Assembly: GCF_016698665.1 (NCBI RefSeq)
Contig: NZ_CP068046.1
Span: 620,001-684,000 of the forward strand
Direction of reading: 5' to 3'
Length of the DNA stretch: 64,000 bases
Origin: Devosia rhizoryzae
GTDB taxonomy: Bacteria > Pseudomonadota > Alphaproteobacteria > Rhizobiales > Devosiaceae
Shown: positions 18,403-26,341 of the stretch, piece after piece
Layout of the letters: each line of letters opens with the position of its first letter
How positions within the stretch are numbered: the first letter of the stretch is position 1
Position numbers and translations under genes: made by a program
Notes under the pieces: model-generated
Told to the model about the DNA's origin: nothing
What the model saw: the letters and a program-made list of their open reading frames with translations, nothing else
Database searches by the model: none

Positions 18403-19700
18403 TGCTTTCACTCCCATTCTCGCTGGCCCTGGGCATCATCATTGTCCTCGCTGTCTTCGGTCTGCCCATGGGGCTGGCCATGATTTCCGGCTCCATCATC
18501 TACCTGCTGATGCGCGGGCAGGACATGGGCATCGTCGCCGAGCAGCTGCTCAACGGCATGTATTCCAACTACATCATGCTGGCCGTGCCGCTCTTTATCC
18601 TTGCGGCCGAAATCATGAATTCGGGTTCGCTGTCCGAGCGCCTGCTCAAGTGGTGCGATGCGCTGGTCGGCCGGTTCCGCGGCGGTCTCGCGCAGGTCAA
18701 TGTACTGCAATCGATCGTCTTTGCCGGCATGTCCGGCTCCGCCGTGGCCGATGCCGCCGGCTCGGGCAAGATGATGCAATACATGATGACCAAGGACGGC
18801 AAATATACGCCGAGCTATGCCGCCGCCCTCACAGCGGTGACCGCGGTCATCGGTCCGATCATCCCGCCGTCCATCCCCATGGTGCTCTATGCCCTGATCT
18901 CGGACGCTTCCATTGGCTATCTGTTTCTCGCCGGCATCGTGCCTGGCCTGCTGATGGCCGGCGTCATGATGGTGCAGATCGCCGTCACCGCCCGCATGAA
19001 GAATTTCCCGGTGGAGCCACCCACGCCGCTGCGCAAAATCCCGCGCATGACTTGGGAAGCGCTGCCCGTGCTGCTGATGCCGGCCGTCCTGATGTTCGGC
19101 ATCTATGGCGGCATCACCACGCCCACCGAGGCCGCCGCAATCGCCGCGCTTTATGCCCTTGTCGTCTCCGTCGTCATCTATCGCAGTGTCAGTGCGCGTG
19201 AATTCTACGCGTCCCTCCTGACCAGCGCCAAGACCACCGCCTCGATCGGCATGCTGATCGCCGGCGCGCTGGTGCTCAACTATGTGGTGACGATCGAAAA
19301 CATTCCGCGCAGCCTCAGCGTTCTTCTGGTTGCCTGGGATCTCGACCCGCTGACCTTCCTGATCGCGGCCAATATCCTGTTGCTGATCCTGGGCTGTCTT
19401 CTTGAAGGCACGACGATCCTGCTCGTCATCGTGCCGATCCTGATCCCCACGGCGCAGGCGCTCGGCATCGACATGGTCCATTTCGGCGTCGTTGTCGTTG
19501 TCAACATCATGCTGGGATTGATCACGCCGCCTTTCGGTCTCCTGCTCTTCATCATGACGCGGATATCGGGTTCCAACATGCGCGAACTGGTACGCGACGT
19601 GTTTCCCTTCCTCCTGGCGTTGCTCGCGGCATTGATGCTCTTCACCTTTGTGCCCGAAACCGTGCTCTGGCTGCCGCGCACCTTTGGCTATGGGGGCTGA
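18399..19700 (+). CDS. TRAP transporter large permease (DctM family), system 2
   Basis: The product is 433 residues with about 12 helices. Hallmarks are GLPMGLAMISGSIIYLL, AVPLFILAAEIMNSGSLSERLLKW, FAGMSGSAVADAAGSGKMM, IIPPSIPMVLYALISD and GLITPPFGLLLFI. It completes the second TRAP importer and is followed after ten bases by the dehydroquinase gene, which is likely in the same operon. Confidence 0.9.
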   Translation: MMLSLPFSLALGIIIVLAVFGLPMGLAMISGSIIYLLMRGQDMGIVAEQLLNGMYSNYIMLAVPLFILAAEIMNSGSLSERLLKWCDALVGRFRGGLAQVNVLQSIVFAGMSGSAVADAAGSGKMMQYMMTKDGKYTPSYAAALTAVTAVIGPIIPPSIPMVLYALISDASIGYLFLAGIVPGLLMAGVMMVQIAVTARMKNFPVEPPTPLRKIPRMTWEALPVLLMPAVLMFGIYGGITTPTEAAAIAALYALVVSVVIYRSVSAREFYASLLTSAKTTASIGMLIAGALVLNYVVTIENIPRSLSVLLVAWDLDPLTFLIAANILLLILGCLLEGTTILLVIVPILIPTAQALGIDMVHFGVVVVVNIMLGLITPPFGLLLFIMTRISGSNMRELVRDVFPFLLALLAALMLFTFVPETVLWLPRTFGYGG

Positions 19701-19710
19701 GGACAGCGAA

Positions 19711-20151
19711 ATGAAACCCATCTACGTGCTCAACGGTCCCAACCTCAACCGGTTGGGAAAGCGCGAACCCCAAATCTACGGCACGACGACATTGGCCGAG
19801 GTCGAGGCACTTTGCCGGTCTGCCGCAGGCGATCATGCCGTGGTGTTTCACCAGACCAACAGCGAAGAGCAGCTGATCAACTGGGTGCATGAGGCTATCG
19901 ACGACGGCGCCGGGATCATCATCAATCCCGCAGCCTTCACCTTCACCTCGCTCGCACTGCTTGATTCCCTCAAGATGTTCGAAGGCCCGGTGATCGAGTT
20001 CCACATCTCCAATATCCATAAGCGCGAGCCGATCTATCATCGCTCCTATGTGTCGATGCGCGCCGATGTGGTCATGGCCGGTCTTGGCGCCAAAGGCTAC
20101 GCGACGGCCGTGCGGGCGCTGCTGGACCTTGTGGAGCAGCGGCAGGCCTGA
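19711..20151 (+). CDS. Type II 3-dehydroquinate dehydratase homologue (AroQ family)
   Basis: The product is 146 residues, the normal length. NGPNLNRLGKREPQIYG holds the flexible-loop Arg and catalytic Tyr; HQTNSEEQLINWVHEA and EFHISN (catalytic His) follow. Two normally conserved substrate-contact positions differ: NPAAFTFTS has Phe where the family has His (NPGAYTHTS), and REPIYHRSYVS has Tyr where most have Arg (REEFRHHSYVS). The usual reaction is 3-dehydroquinate to 3-dehydroshikimate. As the last gene of a TRAP operon it is probably catabolic. Confidence 0.85.
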   Translation: MKPIYVLNGPNLNRLGKREPQIYGTTTLAEVEALCRSAAGDHAVVFHQTNSEEQLINWVHEAIDDGAGIIINPAAFTFTSLALLDSLKMFEGPVIEFHISNIHKREPIYHRSYVSMRADVVMAGLGAKGYATAVRALLDLVEQRQA

Positions 20152-20178
20152 TCCCCTGCTTTCCGTGGCCATGAACTG

Positions 20179-21108
20179 TTATTGACGAGCCTGGCTTTGC
20201 ACTGCCACCTGCCGCACCGCCTGCATGAAGGTGGTGGTGGCAAGGCTTGGCGTGGTGTCAGTGCGGGTGGTGAGCCCCACCGGGCCCAGGGTTTGGCTGG
20301 TATCGACCGGCAGCAGCACGAGGCGTCCCGCGGCGACCTCGTTGCTGACCACGCCTTCGGAAATGATCCAGATCGCGTCGGTCTGGCGGATATAGGCGTG
20401 GCCAAAGGCATTGGACACGGTTTCGATCTCGTCGCGCAGGTCTGAAACGCCACTGGCAAAGAAGATGCGCTGCACCACCGGATAAATGACGGAATCGGGT
20501 GTCGGCACCAGCAGCTGGTAGGCCTCGATCATGGGCAGGTTGAACCCGGTCCGGGCAAGGATCGGGTGGCCCGGGCGCACCGCCAGGACGATGCGCTCCG
20601 AATAAAGGTGTTCAAACGAAAGTCCCAGCATGGCCTCCGGTTCGGCCATGCGTCCAAGGACGATGTCGACATCGCCGGTTCGCAGCAGCGACAGCAGATA
20701 GCCGTTGGGCCCAGTGATAATGCGGGTGGTAGCGCCGGTTGCCTCGGCGGTGAAGTCGCGCACCGCTTCGGGCAGGATGCGGGCCGACACGGTGGGCAGG
20801 GCGCCGACGCGCACGATGGCGGTTTCCTTGGCTCCGCGCGCCGCATCGATCCCCTGGCGCAGGGCGGCAAGACTGGTCGAGGCATAGCGGAAAAACGTCT
20901 CGCCGAACGGGGTCAGCGCCAGCCGGCGCCGGGAGCGGTCGAACAGCTGGTTGCCAAGCAGCAGCTCAAGCTCCTGCACCGTCTTGGTCGCGGCGGGCTG
21001 GCTGATGCTCAGCGCCGCCGCCGCACCCGCCATGGAGCGCAGGCGGGCGACTTCCAGGAAACAGGCGATGTGACGGAGACGGATGCGGGGATCGATGATG
21101 CGGGTCAT
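20179..21108 (-). CDS. pcaQ: LysR-family regulator PcaQ
   Basis: The product is 309 residues. The LysR helix-turn-helix spans residues about 10-70 (RHIACFLEVARLRSMAGAAAALSISQPAATKTVQELELLLGNQLFDRSRRRLALTPFG pattern). The effector domain shows the PcaQ-type GPNGYLLSLLRTGDVDIVLGRM. It is divergent from pcaD with a matching PcaQ box between them. In rhizobia PcaQ activates pcaDCHGB in response to beta-carboxymuconate or its lactone; the same is expected here. Confidence 0.88.
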   Translation of the reverse strand: MTRIIDPRIRLRHIACFLEVARLRSMAGAAAALSISQPAATKTVQELELLLGNQLFDRSRRRLALTPFGETFFRYASTSLAALRQGIDAARGAKETAIVRVGALPTVSARILPEAVRDFTAEATGATTRIITGPNGYLLSLLRTGDVDIVLGRMAEPEAMLGLSFEHLYSERIVLAVRPGHPILARTGFNLPMIEAYQLLVPTPDSVIYPVVQRIFFASGVSDLRDEIETVSNAFGHAYIRQTDAIWIISEGVVSNEVAAGRLVLLPVDTSQTLGPVGLTTRTDTTPSLATTTFMQAVRQVAVQSQARQ

Positions 21109-21129
21109 GGAAACGTGGTGCCTTGGCCT

Positions 21130-21145
21130 ATAACTTCACGGTTAT
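21130..21145. promoter_or_regulatory. PcaQ binding box
   Basis: ATAACT-TCAC-GGTTAT, an inverted repeat close to the ATAACC-N4-GGTTAA site described for Sinorhizobium meliloti PcaQ. It lies in the 94-base gap between divergent pcaQ and pcaD, 58 bases upstream of the pcaD start codon. Confidence 0.75.
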
Positions 21146-21202
21146 GATCGTCCTTGGACATATCATTTTACAGTTACCCTGCCAGCACCCTAAAATCCGG
21201 GC

Positions 21203-21994
21203 ATGAATTTTGCGCGGATCAATGGCAATGTGCTGCATTATCGCCTGAGCGGCCCTAACGGCGCGCCGGCTTTGGTGTTTGTCAACTCGCTTGGCACCGA
21301 TGCGCGGATCTGGAATGGGGTGGTCGACCATTTCAATAACCGTTATCGATGCCTTAGCTATGACAAGCGCGGTCATGGCCTTAGCGATGCGCCAGGGGGC
21401 GAATATGCCCTCGACGATCATCTCGACGATCTTGCCGGCCTGCTCGACCATGCGGGCATCGAGCGCATGGTGCTGGTCGGGGTCTCCGTCGGGGGCCTGA
21501 TCGCCCAGGGTTTTGCCCTGCGCGCGCCCGAACGGGTGGCGGGGCTCGTGCTGTGCTGCACCGCGCCACGGATGGGCGATGCGGCGCTCTGGAGCGCCCG
21601 GATCGAAACGGCGCGGCGCGAGGGGCTCGAGCCTATGGCTGATGGCATCATGGAGCGCTGGTTCAGCCCCGCCTTCCGGCAGGAGCAGCCCGACGCGCTG
21701 ACGGGCTGGCGCAATCTGTTCCTGCGCACCGATCCCGAGGGCTATGCCGCCACCTGCGCCACCTTGCGCGATGCCGATCTCTCCAGGGCGATCGCCGGCA
21801 TCGAGGCGCCGACCCTGGTGGTTGCCGGAAGCGAGGACAGGGCGGCGCCGCTCGATCTGGTGCGTAATTGCCTGGCAATTGCCGGCGCGCGTCTCGAGGT
21901 GCTCGAGGGTGTGGGTCATATTCCATCCATCGAGCAGCCGGAGGGATTGGCCCGGTTGATCGATGGCTTTATCGAAAGGGTCGCCTATGGCTGA
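21203..21994 (+). CDS. pcaD: 3-oxoadipate enol-lactonase
   Basis: The product is 263 residues, an alpha/beta hydrolase. The catalytic triad appears as Ser in GVSVGGL, Asp in GSEDRAAP and His in GVGHIPSIE. It hydrolyses 3-oxoadipate enol-lactone to 3-oxoadipate. It is the first gene of the pcaDCHG unit and overlaps pcaC by eight bases. Confidence 0.92.
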   Translation: MNFARINGNVLHYRLSGPNGAPALVFVNSLGTDARIWNGVVDHFNNRYRCLSYDKRGHGLSDAPGGEYALDDHLDDLAGLLDHAGIERMVLVGVSVGGLIAQGFALRAPERVAGLVLCCTAPRMGDAALWSARIETARREGLEPMADGIMERWFSPAFRQEQPDALTGWRNLFLRTDPEGYAATCATLRDADLSRAIAGIEAPTLVVAGSEDRAAPLDLVRNCLAIAGARLEVLEGVGHIPSIEQPEGLARLIDGFIERVAYG

Positions 21995-22373
21995 GACTTT
22001 GTTTGAAACCGGGATGGCGACGCGCCGCTCGGTGCTGGGTGACGCCCATGTCGATGCCGCCACCGCGCGCAAAACCGCGTTCGATGAGGATTTCCAGACC
22101 TTTATCACCCAGGGCGCCTGGGGCTCGGTCTGGTCGCGGCCGGGCTTGAGCAAGCGCGAGCGCTCCATGCTGACCCTGGCGCTGCTCGCCGCCCTGGGTC
22201 ACGAGGAAGAGTTTGCCATGCATGTGCGCGCCACCGCCAATACCGGGGCCAGCGCCGAGGACATCAAGGAATTGCTGCTGCATGTGGCGGTTTATGCCGG
22301 GGTGCCGGCGGCCAATGGCGCGTTTCGGATCGCCAAGCAAGAACTGGCCAGGCGCGAGGAGGCTGGGCAATGA
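21987..22373 (+). CDS. pcaC: 4-carboxymuconolactone decarboxylase
   Basis: The product is 128 residues of the CMD/AhpD fold. Characteristic segments are SVWSRPGLSKRERSMLTLALLAALGHEEEFAMHVRATANTG and the KELLLHVAVYAGVPAANGAFR helix. It converts 4-carboxymuconolactone to 3-oxoadipate enol-lactone. It is a stand-alone PcaC rather than the PcaL fusion and overlaps both neighbours. Confidence 0.92.
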   Translation: MAETLFETGMATRRSVLGDAHVDAATARKTAFDEDFQTFITQGAWGSVWSRPGLSKRERSMLTLALLAALGHEEEFAMHVRATANTGASAEDIKELLLHVAVYAGVPAANGAFRIAKQELARREEAGQ

Positions 22374-23116
22374 GCGGCATCATTCTTCCCGGCGCCGATG
22401 GGCAGCTTTTCCAGCGCGATCGCGCCTGGCATCCGGCCGCCGATACGCCGGGCTATAAATCGACCACCTTTCGCGCCCCCAGGCACAGCCTTCTGGCGCT
22501 GGGGCCGACGAGGTCCGAAATGAGCGGGCCCACCTTCGGGCACGAAACCTTTGGCCCGCTCGATAACGACCTGATCCGCAACTACAGCCAGGACGGCACC
22601 GACGCCATCGGGCAGCGCATGGTGGTTTATGGGCAGGTGCTGGACGAAAACGCACGGCCGGTGCCCGATACGCTGGTGGAATACTGGCAGGCCAATGCCG
22701 GTGGCCGCTATCGTCATAAAAAGGAAGGCTATCTGGCCGCGCTTGATCCGAACTTTGGTGGTTTCGGGCGTTCGCTGACCGACGAAAACGGGTTCTATTC
22801 GTTCCGCACCGTCAAGCCCGGCGCCTATCCCTGGCCCAATGGCGGCAATGACTGGCGGCCGGCCCATATCCATTTTTCCGTGTTCGGCCATGCCTTTGCG
22901 CAGCGGCTGATCACCCAGATGTATTTCGAGGGCGACCCGATGATCTGGCAATGCCCGATCGTCGCGACCATCCCCGACAAGGCCGCCATCGACCAGCTGA
23001 CGGCGCGGCTCGATCGCCACAATACGGCGCCGATGGATGCGCTGACCTATCGCTTCGATATCGTGCTGCGTGGACGGCGCTCGACCATGTTCGAAAACAA
23101 GCTGGAGGGGAACTGA
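22370..23116 (+). CDS. pcaH: Protocatechuate 3,4-dioxygenase beta subunit
   Basis: The product is 248 residues. The non-haem Fe(III) ligands of the beta chain are recognisable: Tyr in EYWQANAGGRYRH, Tyr in KPGAYPWPN, and two His in RPAHIHFSVFG. The N-terminal extension GYKSTTFRAPRHSLL is typical of PcaH. With PcaG it performs intradiol cleavage of protocatechuate to 3-carboxy-cis,cis-muconate. Its start overlaps pcaC and its stop overlaps pcaG. Confidence 0.94.
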   Translation: MSGIILPGADGQLFQRDRAWHPAADTPGYKSTTFRAPRHSLLALGPTRSEMSGPTFGHETFGPLDNDLIRNYSQDGTDAIGQRMVVYGQVLDENARPVPDTLVEYWQANAGGRYRHKKEGYLAALDPNFGGFGRSLTDENGFYSFRTVKPGAYPWPNGGNDWRPAHIHFSVFGHAFAQRLITQMYFEGDPMIWQCPIVATIPDKAAIDQLTARLDRHNTAPMDALTYRFDIVLRGRRSTMFENKLEGN

Positions 23117-23724
23117 TGCTGCACCCGACCCCGACTCTCAAGGAGACACCGTCGCAGACGGCGGGCCCATACGTCCATATCGGCATGACGCCGAATTTTT
23201 GCGAAATCACCGGCGTCTGCGATGTCGATCTGGGGCTGAACATGCTGGCCAACGATACGGCGGGCGAGCGGATCACGCTGACCGGTCGCGTGATCGACGG
23301 CGCCGGATCGCCGGTGGGCGATGCCGTTATCGAAATCTGGCAGGCCCAGGCGGATGGGACCTTCGCCGGGCCTAGAACGGGCGAGCAGGGACATGGCTTT
23401 ACCGGCTGGGGTCGCCAGCCGACGCAGCCGGACGGCACCTACCGTTTCGAAACTGTCAAGCCGGGGCCGGTCGAGGGGCCCGATGGCCGCAAACAGGCGC
23501 CCCATGTGTCGCTCTGGATTGTGGCGCGCGGCATCAATATCGGCCTCCAGACCCGGCTCTACTTCGCCGACGAGGCGGAAGCCAACGCCACCGATTTCGT
23601 CCTCAACAAGATCATGGATCCGCGCCGACGCGAGACCCTGATCGCCCGCAAGGAAGAAGGCGGACGCTATGTGATGGACATCGTCCTGCAGGGCGAAGGC
23701 GAAACGGTGTTTTTCGATATCTAG
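23116..23724 (+). CDS. pcaG: Protocatechuate 3,4-dioxygenase alpha subunit
   Basis: The product is 202 residues. It has the PcaG pattern PSQTAGPYVHIG, a VIEIWQAQADG strand in place of the iron-binding Tyr region of the beta chain, and APHVSLWIVARGINIGLQTRLYF, where the beta-chain His ligands are not conserved. It pairs with PcaH in an (alpha-beta)n enzyme. The start codon shares one base with the pcaH stop. Confidence 0.93.
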   Translation: MLHPTPTLKETPSQTAGPYVHIGMTPNFCEITGVCDVDLGLNMLANDTAGERITLTGRVIDGAGSPVGDAVIEIWQAQADGTFAGPRTGEQGHGFTGWGRQPTQPDGTYRFETVKPGPVEGPDGRKQAPHVSLWIVARGINIGLQTRLYFADEAEANATDFVLNKIMDPRRRETLIARKEEGGRYVMDIVLQGEGETVFFDI

Positions 23725-23763
23725 CGCCGGTGTTCTGAACTGCAATGTTGCCTCCGGCACCGA

Positions 23764-23832
23764 TGTCATCCCCGCGCAGGCGGGGATCCATCCTGAGATC
23801 TCAAGATGGGCCCCGGCCTTCGCCGGGGTGAC
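23764..23832. repeat. REP-like palindromic intergenic element
   Basis: The 180-base gap between pcaG and pcaB holds two adjacent hairpins: CCCCGCGCAGGCGGGG, and CCCCGGCCTTCGCCGGGG, each flanked by GTCATC/GGTGAC-like ends in opposite orientation. This GTCATCCCCGC...GCCGGGGTGAC arrangement is a familiar dispersed repeat class of alphaproteobacterial genomes. It may attenuate transcription or protect the pcaDCHG message from 3' decay. Confidence 0.65.
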
Positions 23833-23904
23833 GATCGAGTGCGAGGATCGAGCAGTGCAAGAATTTAATGTTGGAGCCGATGGCTCGGCAAAAATGGACG
23901 ACCA

Positions 23905-24957
23905 ATGACCCTTCTCTCCGCCCTCACCGGCGATCCCGAAATCGAGTCCGCGCTTTCCGACGCAGCCCAGCTGCGCGGGATGCTCCAGTTCGAGCGGGCG
24001 CTGGCCGAGGTCAGTGCCGAGGCGGGCTGGATTTCCCTAGAAGCCGCCACCGCGATCGGCGTGGCGCTGGACGGCTTCGAGCCGGACTGGGCCGCGCTCG
24101 AGGCGGGCATGGCGCAGGATGGCGTCGTGGTGCCGGCGCTGGTCAGGCAATTGCGGGCAGCAGTTGCCGAGCCGCATCGAGCGGCGCTGCATCGCGGCGC
24201 CACCAGCCAGGACGTCATCGATACCGCGCTGATGCTGCAACTCGCGCAGACCTTTGATCTTTACGATCGCCGGCTCGGCGCGCTGCTCGACCGGCTCGAA
24301 ACCCTGCGCCGCAACTGGGCCGGCGTGCCGCTCATGGCGCATACCCGGATGCAGGTGGCGCTGCCCACGACATGGGACGCCAAGCTGATGAGCTGGGCGG
24401 AGCCGCTGAAGCGTCATCTGCGCAGCCTCCTGGCGATGCGACAGGGCCTGCTGGTGGTGCAGCTGGGCGGACCGGTGGGCGACCGCGCCAGTTTCGAGGG
24501 GCATGGCGATGCGATCGCTGCGGGCATGGCGCGACGGCTCGATCTCGGCGTGGCGGAGCCCTGGCAGGCGACGCGCGATCCGATCGTGGCCCTGGGCGGC
24601 CTGCTGGCACTGATCGGCGGCTCGCTGGGCAAGATCGGCGCGGACATAACGCTTTTGACGCAGAACGAAGTGGGCGCGCTGCTCCTCACGGGCGGCGGCG
24701 GATCCTCGGCCATGGCGCACAAGTCCAACCCGGTCAATGCCGAGGTGCTGGTGGCGCTGGCGCGGCTCAATGCCGGGCTGTCGGGCACGCTGGCTCAGGC
24801 GCTGGTGCATGAAAACGAGCGATCGGGCGCGGCCTGGACGCTGGAATGGCTGGTGCTGCCACAGATGCTGGTGGCGACCGGCGCAAGTTTAATTGTCGCC
24901 GACCGGCTGCTCGCGCAGCTGCGGCTGGGCGAAACAAAGGACAAGTCCAATGGATAA
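23905..24957 (+). CDS. pcaB: 3-carboxy-cis,cis-muconate cycloisomerase
   Basis: The product is 350 residues, as in rhizobial PcaB. It belongs to the fumarase/aspartase superfamily: HRGATSQDVIDTALMLQLA in the first conserved region, and the signature GSSAMAHKSNPVNAEV (usual GSSxMPxKxNP; Pro is Ala here). It lactonises 3-carboxymuconate to 4-carboxymuconolactone. Its 3' end overlaps pcaI by eight bases, joining the pcaB and pcaIJF transcripts. Confidence 0.92.
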   Translation: MTLLSALTGDPEIESALSDAAQLRGMLQFERALAEVSAEAGWISLEAATAIGVALDGFEPDWAALEAGMAQDGVVVPALVRQLRAAVAEPHRAALHRGATSQDVIDTALMLQLAQTFDLYDRRLGALLDRLETLRRNWAGVPLMAHTRMQVALPTTWDAKLMSWAEPLKRHLRSLLAMRQGLLVVQLGGPVGDRASFEGHGDAIAAGMARRLDLGVAEPWQATRDPIVALGGLLALIGGSLGKIGADITLLTQNEVGALLLTGGGGSSAMAHKSNPVNAEVLVALARLNAGLSGTLAQALVHENERSGAAWTLEWLVLPQMLVATGASLIVADRLLAQLRLGETKDKSNG

Positions 24958-25672
24958 GACAGTGTCCGGTCTGGCGGCCGCGGTGGCCGGGATCGAGGAC
25001 GGCATGGTGCTGATGGTGGGCGGATTTGGCGGCTCCGGCGCGCCGATCGAGCTCATCCACGCCTTGATCGATCGCTTTAAAGCGACGGGCAGCCCGAAAA
25101 ACCTGAACGTGGTCAACAACAATGCCGGCAATGGCCGCATCGGCATTGCCGCGATGATCGACGCCGGCATGGTCGCCAAGATGGTGTGCTCGTTTCCGCG
25201 CTCGGCCGATCCGCGAGCCTTCACCGAAAAATATCTGGCCGGCGAGATCGCGCTCGAACTGGTGCCGCAGGGCACGCTGGCCGAGCGCATCCGGGCCGGC
25301 GGAGCAGGGATCCCGGCATTCTATACGCCGGCGAGTTATGGCACGGACGTTGCCGCAGGCAAGCCGGTGGCCGAGTTCGAGGGTCGCCATTACGTGCAGG
25401 AGCGCTGGCTCAAGGCCGATGCGGCGCTGCTCAAGGCAGAGCTGGCGGACACCATGGGCAATTGTACCTATCGCAAGGCGGCGCGAAATTTCTCGCCCCT
25501 GATGGCAGCGGCCGCAAGGCTCACCATCGTGCAGGCCACGCGCATCGTCCAGCCGGGCGGGATCGACCCGGAAGCGGTGGTGACGCCCGGTATTTTCGTC
25601 AATCGCGTCGTCGAGGTTGCCGATGCGAAACAGGAAGAGGCTCTGATGCGCGACGGGGTGGCCTACGCATGA
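24950..25672 (+). CDS. pcaI: 3-oxoadipate CoA-transferase subunit A
   Basis: The product is 240 residues. CoA-transferase family I features are MVGGFGGSGAPIELIHAL near the N-terminus and ELVPQGTLAERIRAGGAGIPAFYTPASYGT. It forms the heterodimer with PcaJ that moves CoA from succinyl-CoA to 3-oxoadipate. Its stop overlaps the pcaJ start (ATGA). Confidence 0.92.
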   Translation: MDKTVSGLAAAVAGIEDGMVLMVGGFGGSGAPIELIHALIDRFKATGSPKNLNVVNNNAGNGRIGIAAMIDAGMVAKMVCSFPRSADPRAFTEKYLAGEIALELVPQGTLAERIRAGGAGIPAFYTPASYGTDVAAGKPVAEFEGRHYVQERWLKADAALLKAELADTMGNCTYRKAARNFSPLMAAAARLTIVQATRIVQPGGIDPEAVVTPGIFVNRVVEVADAKQEEALMRDGVAYA

Positions 25673-26340
25673 GCGAGAAACTTTCCAACGCGCAGATCGC
25701 CTGGCGCGCGGCGCAGGATATCGAGGACGGCGCCTATGTGAACCTGGGCATCGGCTTTCCCGAAATGGTGGCAAAGTTCCAGCCGCCGGGCCGGCAGGCG
25801 ATCTTTCACACCGAGAACGGCGTGCTCAATTTCGGCGAGGCGCCGGCGGTGGGCGAGGAGGACTGGGACCTCATCAATGCCGGCAAAAAGGCCATCACCC
25901 TCAAGCCGGGCGCCGCTTTTTTCCACCATGCCGATAGCTTTGCCATGGTGCGCGGCGGGCATCTCGATGTGGCGATCCTTGGCACCTATGAAGTGGCCGA
26001 GACCGGCGATCTCGCCAATTGGTCGACCGGCCCGAAGGGCGTGCCGGCGGTGGGCGGCGCAATGGATCTGGTGCATGGCGCCAGGCGCGTCGCCGTGATC
26101 ACCGATCATGTGACCAAGGACGGCAAGCCCAAACTGGTCAAGCGCTGTTCGCTGCCGTTGACCGGGGTAGCTTGCGTGACGCGGGTCTATACCAGCCTTG
26201 CCGTGCTCGACATCAAAGGCGGTCGCTTCGTGCTGCGCGAAAAGCTGCCATCGATGAGCGTCGAGCGATTGCAGGCGGTGACCGGGGCGGAACTGGTATT
26301 GCCTGATCAGATCGGCGACCTGGTCGCCCCGGAGGTTTGA
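25669..26340 (+). CDS. pcaJ: 3-oxoadipate CoA-transferase subunit B
   Basis: The product is 223 residues. The catalytic Glu sits in HTENGVLNFG and the oxyanion glycine region is VNLGIGFPEMVAKF; FHHADSFAMVRGGHLDVAILGTYEVAETGDLANW is typical of the family. It is coupled to pcaI by an ATGA overlap and separated from pcaF by one base. Confidence 0.92.
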   Translation: MSEKLSNAQIAWRAAQDIEDGAYVNLGIGFPEMVAKFQPPGRQAIFHTENGVLNFGEAPAVGEEDWDLINAGKKAITLKPGAAFFHHADSFAMVRGGHLDVAILGTYEVAETGDLANWSTGPKGVPAVGGAMDLVHGARRVAVITDHVTKDGKPKLVKRCSLPLTGVACVTRVYTSLAVLDIKGGRFVLREKLPSMSVERLQAVTGAELVLPDQIGDLVAPEV

Positions 26341-26341
26341 G

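Noticed and set aside
18408..19721. Long open frame opposite dctM (437 codons) and comparable long antisense frames elsewhere
   Set aside because: They are rich in Arg, His, Asp and Gln as expected from the complement of GC-rich coding DNA, have no family pattern, and the opposite strand holds clear genes.
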